Positions 52,018 through 60,726 of a DNA stretch of 64,000 nt are shown here, piece by piece. This DNA is from Umezawaea tangerina (GTDB lineage: Bacteria > Actinomycetota > Actinomycetes > Mycobacteriales > Pseudonocardiaceae), in assembly GCF_003002815.1 (NCBI RefSeq), contig NZ_PVTF01000025.1, positions 1 to 64,000 on the forward strand, in the 5' to 3' direction. Position 1 is the first letter of the stretch; each line of letters starts with the position of its first letter. Under the pieces are notes generated by a model. The model was not told where the DNA came from and did not search any database. It worked only from the letters and a program-made list of their open reading frames with translations. Both the position numbers and the translations under genes were made by a program.

Positions 52018-52052
52018 CAGGTGATCGTCGGTACCAGTCTTGGGAGCTCTTC

Positions 52053-52922
52053 TTGTACTCGGCCGAAATCAATCGCAAGCAGCCCGCTCTGCTGCTGATT
52101 CTCGTCGACCAGTCGTACTCCATGTCGGAACCGTGGGGCACCAGTGGTCAGTCGAAGGCGAACACCCTGGCGCTGGCGGTCAACCGGCTGCTCGGCAACG
52201 CCGTCCTGCAGTGCAGCAAGGGTGACAACCGCGTGCACGACTACTTCGAGGTCGGGGTGGTCGGGTACGGCGCGGACATCACCCTCGCGCTCCACGGCGC
52301 GGACCCGGCGCGTCCCGTGCTCCCCATCGGTGAGGTCGCCAGGAACCCGCGTCGTGTCGACCAGGTGATGCGGAGGATGTCCGACGGCGCCGGCGGGATC
52401 ATGGAAGTGCCGATGAACGCGGCCGTGTGGATCGACCCGGTCACCAACGGACCCACGCCCATGGTCGAGGCGTTCCAGACCGCCGAGAAGGTCGTCTCGG
52501 CGTGGTGCCACCTGCACCCGACCAGCTTCCCGCCCATCGTCATCAACCTGACCGACGGGGTCAGCACGGACGGCGACCCGTCCGCCGCGGCGGAGGCGAT
52601 CCGGTCGGTGGGTACCGATGACGGTCAGGCGCTGCTGTTCAACCTGCACCTGTCGGCCCTCGCCGCGGGTGAGGTGGTGTTCCCCAGTTCCGCCGCCACC
52701 TTGGTCGACCGGCATGCGTCACACCTGTTCGAGATGTCGAGCGTGCTGCCGGCGCAGATGGCCGAGGCGGCGTCCGGTCTCGGGTACGGGATCACCGAGG
52801 GTGCTCGCGGGTTCCTCTACAACGCCCAGGTGACCTCGGTGATCGACTTCTTGGACATCGGCACCCGAGCGGTGACCCCGACGGGGTTGAAGGAACTCGG
52901 CGGCGGTGACCCGACGTCGTGA
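52053..52922 (+). CDS. TerY-like von Willebrand factor A protein
   Basis: A 289-residue vWA protein. The metal-ion-dependent adhesion site is intact: DQSYS (19-23, the DxSxS motif), GPTPM with a threonine near residue 135, and NLTDGVS near 165-171. No signal or membrane segment, so it is cytoplasmic. It is close to TerY-type vWA proteins found with a PP2C phosphatase and a kinase. The start is TTG 52053, with GGGAG in front; a longer frame to 51900 has no RBS and reads through the promoter. The PP2C gene overlaps its stop. Confidence 0.85.
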   Translation: MYSAEINRKQPALLLILVDQSYSMSEPWGTSGQSKANTLALAVNRLLGNAVLQCSKGDNRVHDYFEVGVVGYGADITLALHGADPARPVLPIGEVARNPRRVDQVMRRMSDGAGGIMEVPMNAAVWIDPVTNGPTPMVEAFQTAEKVVSAWCHLHPTSFPPIVINLTDGVSTDGDPSAAAEAIRSVGTDDGQALLFNLHLSALAAGEVVFPSSAATLVDRHASHLFEMSSVLPAQMAEAASGLGYGITEGARGFLYNAQVTSVIDFLDIGTRAVTPTGLKELGGGDPTS

Positions 52923-53644
52923 GCACGCGTTCGACGCGGACGAACGGGGCGGTGTTCCGCGCCACGACGAGGACCACGGGCAAGCGCGACGGCCTGCCCC
53001 ACGAGAACGAGGACAGCGTCTCGGTGAACGCCGAGGAGGGCTGGTTCGCCGTGTCCGACGGAGCGTCCACGGCAGCTCGTTCCGAGGTGTGGAGCGGGCT
53101 GCTGACGAGGGCTTTCACCCGTGGTGAGGATCCGTTCGACCCCGTGACGACAGCCAGGCTGGGCAGTGAGTGGTGGGAGGCCGTGTTCGCCCCGGACCTG
53201 CCGTGGTTCGCCCACGAGAAACTGGTCCGGGGATCCGCGGCGACGCTCGTCGGGTTGCGCCTGTCGGGGCACTCCTACGAGGCGACCGCGATCGGCGACT
53301 CCTGCCTGTTCCACATCAGGGAAGGTGCGCTCCTGCTCGCGGCCCCGCTGGACGGTTCGGCGCGGTTCTCCCGCTTCACCCCGTTGCTCGGCACCGGTGT
53401 GGACGGTGGTCACGCACCGGACGACGTGTGGTCGGGTCGGGGGGAGTTCGTCGACGGGGACCTGTTCCTGCTGGCCACCGACGCCGTCTCCAAGCGCCTG
53501 CTCCGCCACCACGAGGAGCACGGCACCCTCTGGCCGGTCTGCGACCACGTGTCCGACGACGAGGTGTTCGCCGAGTTCGTCGAACGCGAGCGCGACCGGG
53601 GGCTGGACAACGACGACTCGACGGTGTGCGTGGTGCGCACGTGA
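52919..53644 (+). CDS. PP2C-family protein phosphatase
   Basis: A 241-residue phosphatase with metal-binding aspartates at NEDSV (30-34), AVSDGAS (44-50), TAIGDS and DNDDSTV near the end. It probably reverses phosphorylation by the kinase coded next to it, and the vWA protein may be a substrate or scaffold. GTG 52919 overlaps the vWA stop; its own stop overlaps the kinase GTG. Confidence 0.87.
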   Translation: MSTRSTRTNGAVFRATTRTTGKRDGLPHENEDSVSVNAEEGWFAVSDGASTAARSEVWSGLLTRAFTRGEDPFDPVTTARLGSEWWEAVFAPDLPWFAHEKLVRGSAATLVGLRLSGHSYEATAIGDSCLFHIREGALLLAAPLDGSARFSRFTPLLGTGVDGGHAPDDVWSGRGEFVDGDLFLLATDAVSKRLLRHHEEHGTLWPVCDHVSDDEVFAEFVERERDRGLDNDDSTVCVVRT

Positions 53645-55485
53645 GGCTGCCCCAGTTCATCGACTACCAGCAAGCCGTCCAGTTCCCGGACAAGCTGTTC
53701 GTGGATCCCGCCCTGCGCCGCGGACGGGTCAAGCTCGACCAGCTCGGTGGACCGACGGCCGCCACCGGCGGATTCGCCATCACCTTCGACGTGACGGTCG
53801 ACCGCACCCGGTTCGCCGTGAGGTGCTTCCGCAGGCTCGGCGACCACTTGGAGCGGCGCTACTCCGAGATCGCGGAGTTCATCCGCGTCAACCGGGCGGG
53901 CATGGACTTCCTGGTCGACGTGGAGTACCAGCACGAGGGCATCCGGGTGGACGCCGGTGTCTACCCGATCGTGCGCATGTCGTGGGTCGACGGCACGAGG
54001 CTGGACAGCTGGGTCGACGACCACCTCGCGGAACCCGACGCGCTCGACGACGTGCGGGCGCAGTTGGCCCGCGCCGTGCGGTCGATGAGCACGGCCGGAG
54101 TCGCCCACGGCGACCTCCAGCACGGCAACGTCATGGTCGACTCGGGTGGTCGGGTCAGGCTCGTCGACTACGACGGGATGTACCTCCCGGCGCTGGGCGG
54201 ACTCGGTGTCCAGGAGGTCGGTCACCGCCATTACCAGCACCCCGAGCGAGGCGGCAGCTTCGACGCGAGCTTGGACCGGTTCTCCGCGGCGGTGATCGAC
54301 CTCTCGCTGGACGCGCTCAGGCTCGACCCCGGACTGTGGTCGGAGTTCAACAACAGCGACAACCTGATCTTCGTCGCGGAGGACTTCGCGTCACCGGAGA
54401 AGTCGGCGCTCTTCACCGAGCTGCTGGGCAGGGCACCGCTCGCGGAACGCGCCCGTCGGCTTCGGGACGCCTGCGGAGCGGAGTTCGCCGCGGTGCCGTC
54501 GATCCTGGCCGGTGATCGGGTGGCAGGTGGCCCCTGGCGTTCGCGGGCGGCCCGAGTACGTGCGCCGGAGCAGGCGGTGGTGGCCGCGACCGAGCGGGAG
54601 GCGTTGCTCGGTCACCTCGGCGACGAGGTCACGGTGGTGGGCCGGGTCGTCGGGGTCAAGCAGCTCATCACGAGGTTCGGGAAGCCGATGACCTTCGTCG
54701 ACTTCGGCGACTACCGGCGGGGTGACTTCGGGGTCGTCGCATTCGAGCACGTGTCGGCCCAGCTGAAGACGGCCTTCGGCGCCGACCTCGGCCGGTTGAA
54801 GGGCTCCTGGGTGTCGGTGACCGGGATGGTGACGCCGTACAAGCCGGACAAGCACGGCACCAGGGTCACACCCCAGATCCAGCTCAAGCAGCTGCGCGCG
54901 CTCAGGTCGCTGGACGAGGACAGGGCCGCCGACCTGCTTGCCCCGAAGGTCGAGCCGTCGGTGCACGACGAGCCGACGCTCGGCCGTCCGCAGAGGGAGG
55001 ACCGGCCCCGGCCCAGGACCGATCCGCCCGCGGACGGCCTCTACCGCTGGTCGGCCCCGCCCGAGCAGCCGTCGGGCGGTCCGGTACCGCCCGAGCAGCT
55101 GTCGGACGACATCGACGAAGGCGTTTCACGCCTCTACTCGACACCGGGGTTCGTGTGGTCACCTGCCACTCCGGCACCGCCCCGGTCTGCGCGGGAGACA
55201 CCTCGACCCGCGGCGGCGCAGCCCGCCCCACCGCGTCAGCCGTCCCCCTACCGGTTGTCGAACCCGCCTCGGCCCGCCTCGAACCCGTCCCGGTCGGGGC
55301 CGGCGAACCAGCAACCGCCGCAGCACTTCCCGCCGCGGCCGCCGCAGAGCCAACCGCCCCGGCCGCAGAGCCAACCTCCCCCACCGAGGCAGGCCTCGCC
55401 GCCGCCGTTCGTGCCGAGGCCCGCGTACCGGCGCCCCGTGCGGCTGTCCTGGTGGCAGCGGTTGCGCAGGCGCATGGGGATCTGA
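53641..55485 (+). CDS. Protein kinase with C-terminal OB-fold-like domain
   Basis: A 614-residue protein. Residues about 35-285 form a divergent kinase: catalytic HGDLQHGN (156-163) and metal-binding DYDG (176-179) in place of DFG. The canonical glycine loop is weak. Residues about 322-425 look like an OB fold (HLGDEVTVVGRVVGVK, then MTFVDFGDYRRGDFGVVAF), which suggests nucleic-acid binding. The next 170 residues are proline-rich, and the protein ends in a basic patch. GTG 53641 overlaps the PP2C stop. Its role is inferred: linking phosphorylation to nucleic-acid damage or invasion. Confidence 0.82.
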   Translation: MRLPQFIDYQQAVQFPDKLFVDPALRRGRVKLDQLGGPTAATGGFAITFDVTVDRTRFAVRCFRRLGDHLERRYSEIAEFIRVNRAGMDFLVDVEYQHEGIRVDAGVYPIVRMSWVDGTRLDSWVDDHLAEPDALDDVRAQLARAVRSMSTAGVAHGDLQHGNVMVDSGGRVRLVDYDGMYLPALGGLGVQEVGHRHYQHPERGGSFDASLDRFSAAVIDLSLDALRLDPGLWSEFNNSDNLIFVAEDFASPEKSALFTELLGRAPLAERARRLRDACGAEFAAVPSILAGDRVAGGPWRSRAARVRAPEQAVVAATEREALLGHLGDEVTVVGRVVGVKQLITRFGKPMTFVDFGDYRRGDFGVVAFEHVSAQLKTAFGADLGRLKGSWVSVTGMVTPYKPDKHGTRVTPQIQLKQLRALRSLDEDRAADLLAPKVEPSVHDEPTLGRPQREDRPRPRTDPPADGLYRWSAPPEQPSGGPVPPEQLSDDIDEGVSRLYSTPGFVWSPATPAPPRSARETPRPAAAQPAPPRQPSPYRLSNPPRPASNPSRSGPANQQPPQHFPPRPPQSQPPRPQSQPPPPRQASPPPFVPRPAYRRPVRLSWWQRLRRRMGI

Positions 55486-55526
55486 CAGCGGTGCGGACTT
55501 CGAGCGGCAGGAGGTAGGACGGGCGG

Positions 55527-58385
55527 ATGGTGGCGGGCAAGAGGAACCACCCGGTCGACGACTTCCTCCGGGCGATCGGGAACGAGATCGAGGCGCAGCT
55601 GGCGGGCAGTGGTCCGGGGGACGGCAGGATCGGGTTGAAGGACGGCCTGCTCGTCGGTGTCGACGGCTCGGAGTTCGACTACGTGTTCTCCCCGGTGAAG
55701 AAGTGGGAGGCCGACGCGGGGGACAGGTTCCTCGTCCGCTCGTCGGCGTCACGGCGACGATGGGAGCGCGCCACCGTCGCACCCATGCCGGACGGGAAGG
55801 TCCGGGTCACCACCGCGGCCGAACTGGGCAGGACTCCCGGCACCGTGCAACTGGCCAAGGACGAGACCGGTTCGTCCGAGCTGCTGGCGGGGCGCGTGTC
55901 CGGTGTGAGCGGTTCGGTGAACCGGGCCACGGCCGACCTGGTCCTCGGTGAAGGAGCACCGCGCATCGGTCGGTGCGCTGACGTCGACCGCCTCATCCAC
56001 GGCTACCGCGCCCTGGCGCTCAACACACGGCAGAGGATGGCGATCGAACACGCGCTGGCCAGCGATGTCACCTTCATCTGGGGGCCACCGGGAACGGGCA
56101 AGACCGAAGTCGTCTGCCGGATCGTCGAGGGCTGCCTCCGCCAAGGGCTGAAGGTGCTCTTCCTGGCCCCCACCAAGATCGCCGTCGATCAGGCAGTGGA
56201 ACGGCTCTGCGTTCTTCTCCAGCACGAGGAGGGGTTCGACACGGGGCTGCTCCAACGACTGGGGGAGATCGAGTCCCGTTCGCTCGTCGACGGGTTCGGG
56301 CCCTGCGTCAGTCCGGACATGATCGTGGCGAAGCTCGCGAGGGAGATCGACGAGCGCGCCGCGGCGGTGGAAAGCAGGGGGGACCAGGTGCGTGCGGGCA
56401 TCGATCTGCACGCCGCACTGTCCGACACCGCGCGGCTGCTCGGCGAGGAGCGGGACCGCCGGACCGACCTGACCCGCGGTGCCGTGGCAGGAGGTCAGGT
56501 CGACGGGGAGCTGGAACGGTGCCGGAGAACCATCAAGGCGCTGGAGCGGAAGCTGGCGGAGTGCAGCGCCGCGGTGAGCGCTGTCGAACCCCTTGCCGGA
56601 CTGCGTGATGTCGACGCGCGGATGACGAGGGAGCTGGCCGCGATCCAGGACGAACGCCGTGCGCTCGTCGACGCCGTGCGCGAGCGACGTCGAGTGGTCG
56701 CCACCACGGTGGCCAAGGCGATCCAGTCCCGTCCGCTCATGGACACCGTGGACGTCGTGGTCATCGACGAAGCGGGCATGGTCGCGTTGCCGTCCGCGTG
56801 GTGCGCCGCGGGTCTCGCGGACAAGCGGGTCGTCATCGCGGGCGACTTCCGGCAGTTACCCGCGGTCACCCACGGCTCGACCAGCAGAACGGCGACCGCC
56901 GAGGACCAGCGGCACTCGCTCACGTGGATGGACCGGGACGCCTTCACCGCTGCCGGACTCGTGGACCCCGACGGCGCCGCCCGGTCCGACTCGCGGATGA
57001 TCTGCCTGGACTCCCAGTACCGGATGCGGCGCGCGATCTGCGCGGTCGTGAACGAGGTCGCCTACCCGGACTCCCCGCTGCGCACGGAACGGGACGACGT
57101 CAGCAGGCTCCCGGGATCAAGGCTGATCAGCGGCTCCCTGGTGCTCGTGGACACGACGTCGCGGAGGATCCCCTACTCCGCGAGGCGTCGCAACGCGCAC
57201 AAGAGCAACATCGTCCACGAAGCCGTGGTCCACGAACTCGTGCGCGGTCTGCAGTTCGACTCCGTGCTCCCCACCCGGAAGCGAACGGACCTGGCGCGCG
57301 GCGAGCGCGCCACAGACCGCATGGCCGTCATCGTTCCCTACCGGGACCAGGCGAAAACGCTCCGGAAGAGCCTCGCTCACCGCTTCGGCGAGGAGTACGA
57401 CGGGCTGGTCGACACCGTCCACCGGTTCCAGGGCAGCCAACGGCCCCTGGTCGTCGTCGACACGGTCGCGGGCGCGGGCGACAAGCCGGGGTGGTTCTAC
57501 GAGCAGAAAGGCCTTTCCTCCGCGACCTGCCGTCTGCTCAACGTGGCCTTGAGCCGTGCGCAGGACCACCTGGTGGTGATCGCGGATGTCGACTTCCTCC
57601 GCCGTGCCGTGCCCGCGGACAGCGAGGTCGCCCGGTTGGTCGACCACCTGGTCCGGCACGCGGACAGGCTGGCCGTCGACGACCTGGTGCCCGTCCGCGC
57701 CGCGGCCGACCTGGCGGGCATGACCGCCGACGAGCTCGCCCGACCCGCGTTCTTCCCCGCCGACGAGGTGGAGCGCGCCCTGGTCTGGGACTTCGAGCTC
57801 GCTCGACGTCGAATCGACGTCTACTGCCCGTTCCTGGACCGACCTCCGGTGCGCAAGTGGTTGAAGCGCCTGGAACGGCGGATGCTCGACGGGGTGGTTG
57901 TCGCCGTGCACACCCGGCCGCAGGACGAGGGGTCGTCCGCCGCGGGCCTGGTGGACGAACTGCACGCCGCGGGGTGCCAGGTGGTGTTGCGCGAGCGGAT
58001 GCACGAGAAGGTGGTGGTGATCGACGGCACCGTGCTGTGGCACGGGTCTTCCAACCTGTTCGCGAACACCGGCCCCACCGACCTGATGATGCGGATCACG
58101 GATCCGGCCGCGTGCGAACAGGTCACCCGGATCATCGCCTCCGCCCGCATGGAACGCCCTGCCCGGCCGAGGTGGCCACCTCGGCCGACGTCATCAGGGC
58201 CGCCCGTCGCGGTGGGTGACGTGCTCAACGGACGCCTGTACCTGAACGTTCCTCGCGGCGAGAAGGACGAGGCGAAGGACCTCGTGGAGGCGCGGTGGGA
58301 CCGTGACCGCGGGCTCTGGCACGTCGACGCGGACACGCCGCGGGCGAAGGTGCGCCGATGGCTTCCCGGCGAACCGGGGGTGTGA
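55527..58385 (+). CDS. UPF1-like SF1 helicase with PLD nuclease and DUF5710 domains
   Basis: A 952-residue fusion. The helicase core has Walker A GPPGTGKT (186-193), Walker B VVIDEAG (411-417), GDFRQLP (439-445), VHRFQGSQ (631-638) and NVALSRAQD (672-680), as in UPF1/Dna2-type helicases. Between Walker A and B is a helical insert (about 265-395), perhaps coiled coil. A single PLD (HKD) motif at HEKVVVID (826-833) with GSSN after it suggests a nuclease that works as a dimer. The end (903-945, RLYLNVPRGEKDEAKDLV) is a DUF5710-like domain. It starts 41 bp after the kinase gene. The RBS AGGAGG lies a long 12 bases upstream. Confidence 0.9.
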   Translation: MVAGKRNHPVDDFLRAIGNEIEAQLAGSGPGDGRIGLKDGLLVGVDGSEFDYVFSPVKKWEADAGDRFLVRSSASRRRWERATVAPMPDGKVRVTTAAELGRTPGTVQLAKDETGSSELLAGRVSGVSGSVNRATADLVLGEGAPRIGRCADVDRLIHGYRALALNTRQRMAIEHALASDVTFIWGPPGTGKTEVVCRIVEGCLRQGLKVLFLAPTKIAVDQAVERLCVLLQHEEGFDTGLLQRLGEIESRSLVDGFGPCVSPDMIVAKLAREIDERAAAVESRGDQVRAGIDLHAALSDTARLLGEERDRRTDLTRGAVAGGQVDGELERCRRTIKALERKLAECSAAVSAVEPLAGLRDVDARMTRELAAIQDERRALVDAVRERRRVVATTVAKAIQSRPLMDTVDVVVIDEAGMVALPSAWCAAGLADKRVVIAGDFRQLPAVTHGSTSRTATAEDQRHSLTWMDRDAFTAAGLVDPDGAARSDSRMICLDSQYRMRRAICAVVNEVAYPDSPLRTERDDVSRLPGSRLISGSLVLVDTTSRRIPYSARRRNAHKSNIVHEAVVHELVRGLQFDSVLPTRKRTDLARGERATDRMAVIVPYRDQAKTLRKSLAHRFGEEYDGLVDTVHRFQGSQRPLVVVDTVAGAGDKPGWFYEQKGLSSATCRLLNVALSRAQDHLVVIADVDFLRRAVPADSEVARLVDHLVRHADRLAVDDLVPVRAAADLAGMTADELARPAFFPADEVERALVWDFELARRRIDVYCPFLDRPPVRKWLKRLERRMLDGVVVAVHTRPQDEGSSAAGLVDELHAAGCQVVLRERMHEKVVVIDGTVLWHGSSNLFANTGPTDLMMRITDPAACEQVTRIIASARMERPARPRWPPRPTSSGPPVAVGDVLNGRLYLNVPRGEKDEAKDLVEARWDRDRGLWHVDADTPRAKVRRWLPGEPGV

Positions 58386-58428
58386 ACCGAAGTCGGGCGG
58401 CCACCAGGTCCGGCCCACGACCCGCCGC

Positions 58429-58455
58429 GGACGGCTCCGGTTGTCGGAGCCGTCC
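58429..58455. terminator. Bidirectional terminator after the helicase gene
   Basis: Perfect 11-bp stem (GGACGGCTCCG with CGGAGCCGTCC), loop GTTGT, between the convergent helicase and hydratase genes. Confidence 0.8.
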
Positions 58456-58464
58456 TGGTGCGGG

Positions 58465-59319
58465 TCAGGGGGTCGGTTGGTCGTCCTCGAAGGACGTGAG
58501 GCCGGGGCGGTAGGACTTGTCGTCGAGGAAGCGGGAGAGGCCTTGGGCCTTGGCGTGGGCGGGGTCGTGGCCGGTGGTGGCGTCCAGTTTGGCGTAGAGG
58601 TAGTCCTCGGCCTGGTCCCAGGACATCTGCTGGACCTTGCGGAAGCCGATCTTGGCGGCTCGGAGCACCGTGGGGTTGGTGGTGGCGAGCTTCCTGGCGA
58701 TCTCGGTGGTGCGGTCCTTGAGGCGGGTGGCGGGGACGGCTTCGTTGACGAGGCGCATGGCGGCTGCTCGGCGGCCGTCGAAGGTCTCGCCGGTCATGAT
58801 GAACCAGAGGGCGTCGCGCGAGGGGACGGTTTCGGCGAGGGCGCGGGAGACGAGGCCGCCTGGGGGGATGCCCCAGTTGACCTCGGAGAGGCCGAAGGTG
58901 GCGTCCTCGGCGGCGATGGCGAGGTCGCAGGCGACCAGGGGGGTGAAGGCGCCGCCGAAGCACCAGCCGTTGACCATGGCGATGGTCGGCTTGATGAAGT
59001 TCATCAGCCTGCGCCACTGCCACTCGCTGGACTGGCGCCTGACCCTGGCCTCGACGTGGCTGGGGGCGGAGTCGACCTCGCGGAAGTACTCCTTGAGGTC
59101 CATGCCCGCCGACCACGAGTCGCCGCGGCCGGTGAGCACGACCACGCGGACGGACTCGTCCGCCTCCAGCTCGTCGAGTGCGCGGCCCATCTCCTGGTTG
59201 AGGGTGGGGCTCATGGCGTTGCGCTTGTGCGGCCGGTCGAAGTACAGCCAGCCGATGCCGTGGTCGTCGACCTCGATGGCGACGGTCTCGTAGGTCCCGC
59301 GATTGCCGTTGGGGTGCAT
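58465..59319 (-). CDS. p-Hydroxycinnamoyl-CoA hydratase/lyase (feruloyl-CoA hydratase/lyase)
   Basis: A 284-residue crotonase-fold enzyme that should cleave feruloyl- or coumaroyl-CoA to vanillin or hydroxybenzaldehyde plus acetyl-CoA. The match extends through specific signatures: RPHKRNAMSPTLNQEM, AGMDLKEYFREVD, MVNGWCFGGAF, FGLSEVNWGIPPGG and the C-terminal DDKSYRPGL. ATG 59317-59319 follows GAAAGGA. The usual partners (feruloyl-CoA synthetase, vanillin dehydrogenase) are not in the window. The coding strand is C/A-rich at the 3' end. Confidence 0.88.
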   Translation of the reverse strand: MHPNGNRGTYETVAIEVDDHGIGWLYFDRPHKRNAMSPTLNQEMGRALDELEADESVRVVVLTGRGDSWSAGMDLKEYFREVDSAPSHVEARVRRQSSEWQWRRLMNFIKPTIAMVNGWCFGGAFTPLVACDLAIAAEDATFGLSEVNWGIPPGGLVSRALAETVPSRDALWFIMTGETFDGRRAAAMRLVNEAVPATRLKDRTTEIARKLATTNPTVLRAAKIGFRKVQQMSWDQAEDYLYAKLDATTGHDPAHAKAQGLSRFLDDKSYRPGLTSFEDDQPTP

Positions 59320-59375
59320 TGTTGTCCTTTCCCCCACCGCACCGACCCCGCGAGGCCTCCGAACGGGCCACGGGA

Positions 59376-60023
59376 TCAGGGCACGGCGGCGAGCAGATCG
59401 GTCACGCACGGGTCGTCGAGTGATTCGACGATGCACTGCCACAGTTCCAGGTTCGCGGTCGCCCAGCGGGTGTAAGTCGCGGCCGCTTCGGGGTCGTAGA
59501 AGTAGTAGCCGTCGTCCTGCTTGTCCTGCTGCTCGCCGACGATCTTGTGCGCGAGCTCCCGCAGGGTGATGCCGTTCTCCAGGAGGTACTTGTGGGCGAG
59601 CACCACCGGTGTCACCGGCAGGGCCTTGAACAGGGTGTCCGCGTCGGACAGGGCCTGCGCCTCCGGGGAGATGTCGCGGTGGCGGGTGCGCATCTCGGCC
59701 TCGTCGACGATCCGGTCGATCCACCCCGCGGTGGAGTCGTCCACACCGGCGTCGGCGAGGATCCTCATGCGCAGGTCGCTGCCCTCGGCGGCGGGCGAGT
59801 TGCGGCGCACGACGTAGTTGACGTCGTGCACCAGGGCGGCCACGTGCACCACGTCGACCTCGGAGCCGTTGCGCTCGGCGAAGTGCACCGACTTGTCGCG
59901 CACGAAGCTGACGTGGTGCCAGCCGTGGAACTGCAGTTGGGGAGCGAGGCGCGTGCACAACTCCCGCACGCGCCGCTCCACTTCGGTCATGGCCTTGGTC
60001 GAAAGTGCGTTTCGGACACGCAT
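59376..60023 (-). CDS. HD-domain phosphohydrolase
   Basis: A 215-residue protein with an HD fold: HGWHH (33-37), HD at 66-67 (ALVHDVNY) and DAD (127-129) supply the metal ligands. Such enzymes cleave nucleotide or cyclic-nucleotide phosphates; the substrate cannot be read here. ATG 60021-60023 follows GGGAGGG. It is the third gene of a minus-strand module with a cupin-like and a membrane protein, 50 bp after the cupin gene. Confidence 0.8.
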   Translation of the reverse strand: MRVRNALSTKAMTEVERRVRELCTRLAPQLQFHGWHHVSFVRDKSVHFAERNGSEVDVVHVAALVHDVNYVVRRNSPAAEGSDLRMRILADAGVDDSTAGWIDRIVDEAEMRTRHRDISPEAQALSDADTLFKALPVTPVVLAHKYLLENGITLRELAHKIVGEQQDKQDDGYYFYDPEAAATYTRWATANLELWQCIVESLDDPCVTDLLAAVP

Positions 60024-60073
60024 CGGAGCCCTCCCAAGCCGGGTGGGCCGATGGTAGGTCTCGGTGGTGATCC

Positions 60074-60721
60074 TTAGAGCTGCTTCGTCAGTTCCTCCCA
60101 CCGCGACTCGACCGGCACGTGCCGGTGGCTGGACCGCGTGTCCGGGTCGAACGAGAGGCTCCACGGGCGCACCGCACGGGACTTGACCAGGAACGTCATC
60201 GTGTCGTCCTCGGCCCGCGGGATGCGGTGGAACTCGTGCGCCAACATCGTGCCGGAGGCCCCCGCCGGGCACTCCGTCCTGCGCAGCAGGCCGGTGGACA
60301 GGATGGCCGTCCCGTCGCCGTCGAGCCGCGCCTCGTACCGCTCGTGCAGGTAGGAGCCCGACAGGATCGTCGTGCAGAAGTGGTACCGGTGGTTGTGCAC
60401 CGAGTCGGCGTACCCGTGCCGCCAGTCCCGTTGCGGTTTGTACTCGTGCAACCAGAACGTGAACGGCTCGGACGGCTCGTCGCGCAGGCACCACGCGAAG
60501 TGCGTGGTGGTCTCGCGCGACCTCGCGACGACGCGGGTCCTCTCCTGGGGCGGGAGGGCGCGCAGGTGCTCGCGCAGCCGCTCCCGCAGCCCCGGTTGGG
60601 CGGCCCACGCCCCGAACAGCGGCCCGATGTCGGACCACCGGTCGGCGGCAGGGGGGCCGGCCGAGGTGATCCGGGACGCGAGTTCGGTGATGGTGGCCAG
60701 CCCGGTCAGGTCGGTGGGCAC
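60074..60721 (-). CDS. Cupin-like metal-binding protein
   Basis: A 215-residue protein that looks like a single cupin/cysteine-dioxygenase-type barrel: the first metal motif is HNHRYHF (109-115) with GSYLHERYE after it, and AHEFHRI (161-167) fits the second. I do not recognise a specific enzyme. GTG 60719-60721 lies five bases after the stop of the membrane protein gene and follows GGGGAG. An oxygenase or sensor role is inference. Confidence 0.6.
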   Translation of the reverse strand: MPTDLTGLATITELASRITSAGPPAADRWSDIGPLFGAWAAQPGLRERLREHLRALPPQERTRVVARSRETTTHFAWCLRDEPSEPFTFWLHEYKPQRDWRHGYADSVHNHRYHFCTTILSGSYLHERYEARLDGDGTAILSTGLLRRTECPAGASGTMLAHEFHRIPRAEDDTMTFLVKSRAVRPWSLSFDPDTRSSHRHVPVESRWEELTKQL

Positions 60722-60726
60722 CGCTA

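Noticed and set aside
51683-52141. 152-codon minus-strand frame upstream of the vWA gene
   Set aside because: No RBS or domain, and it overlaps the operon promoter and the vWA start.
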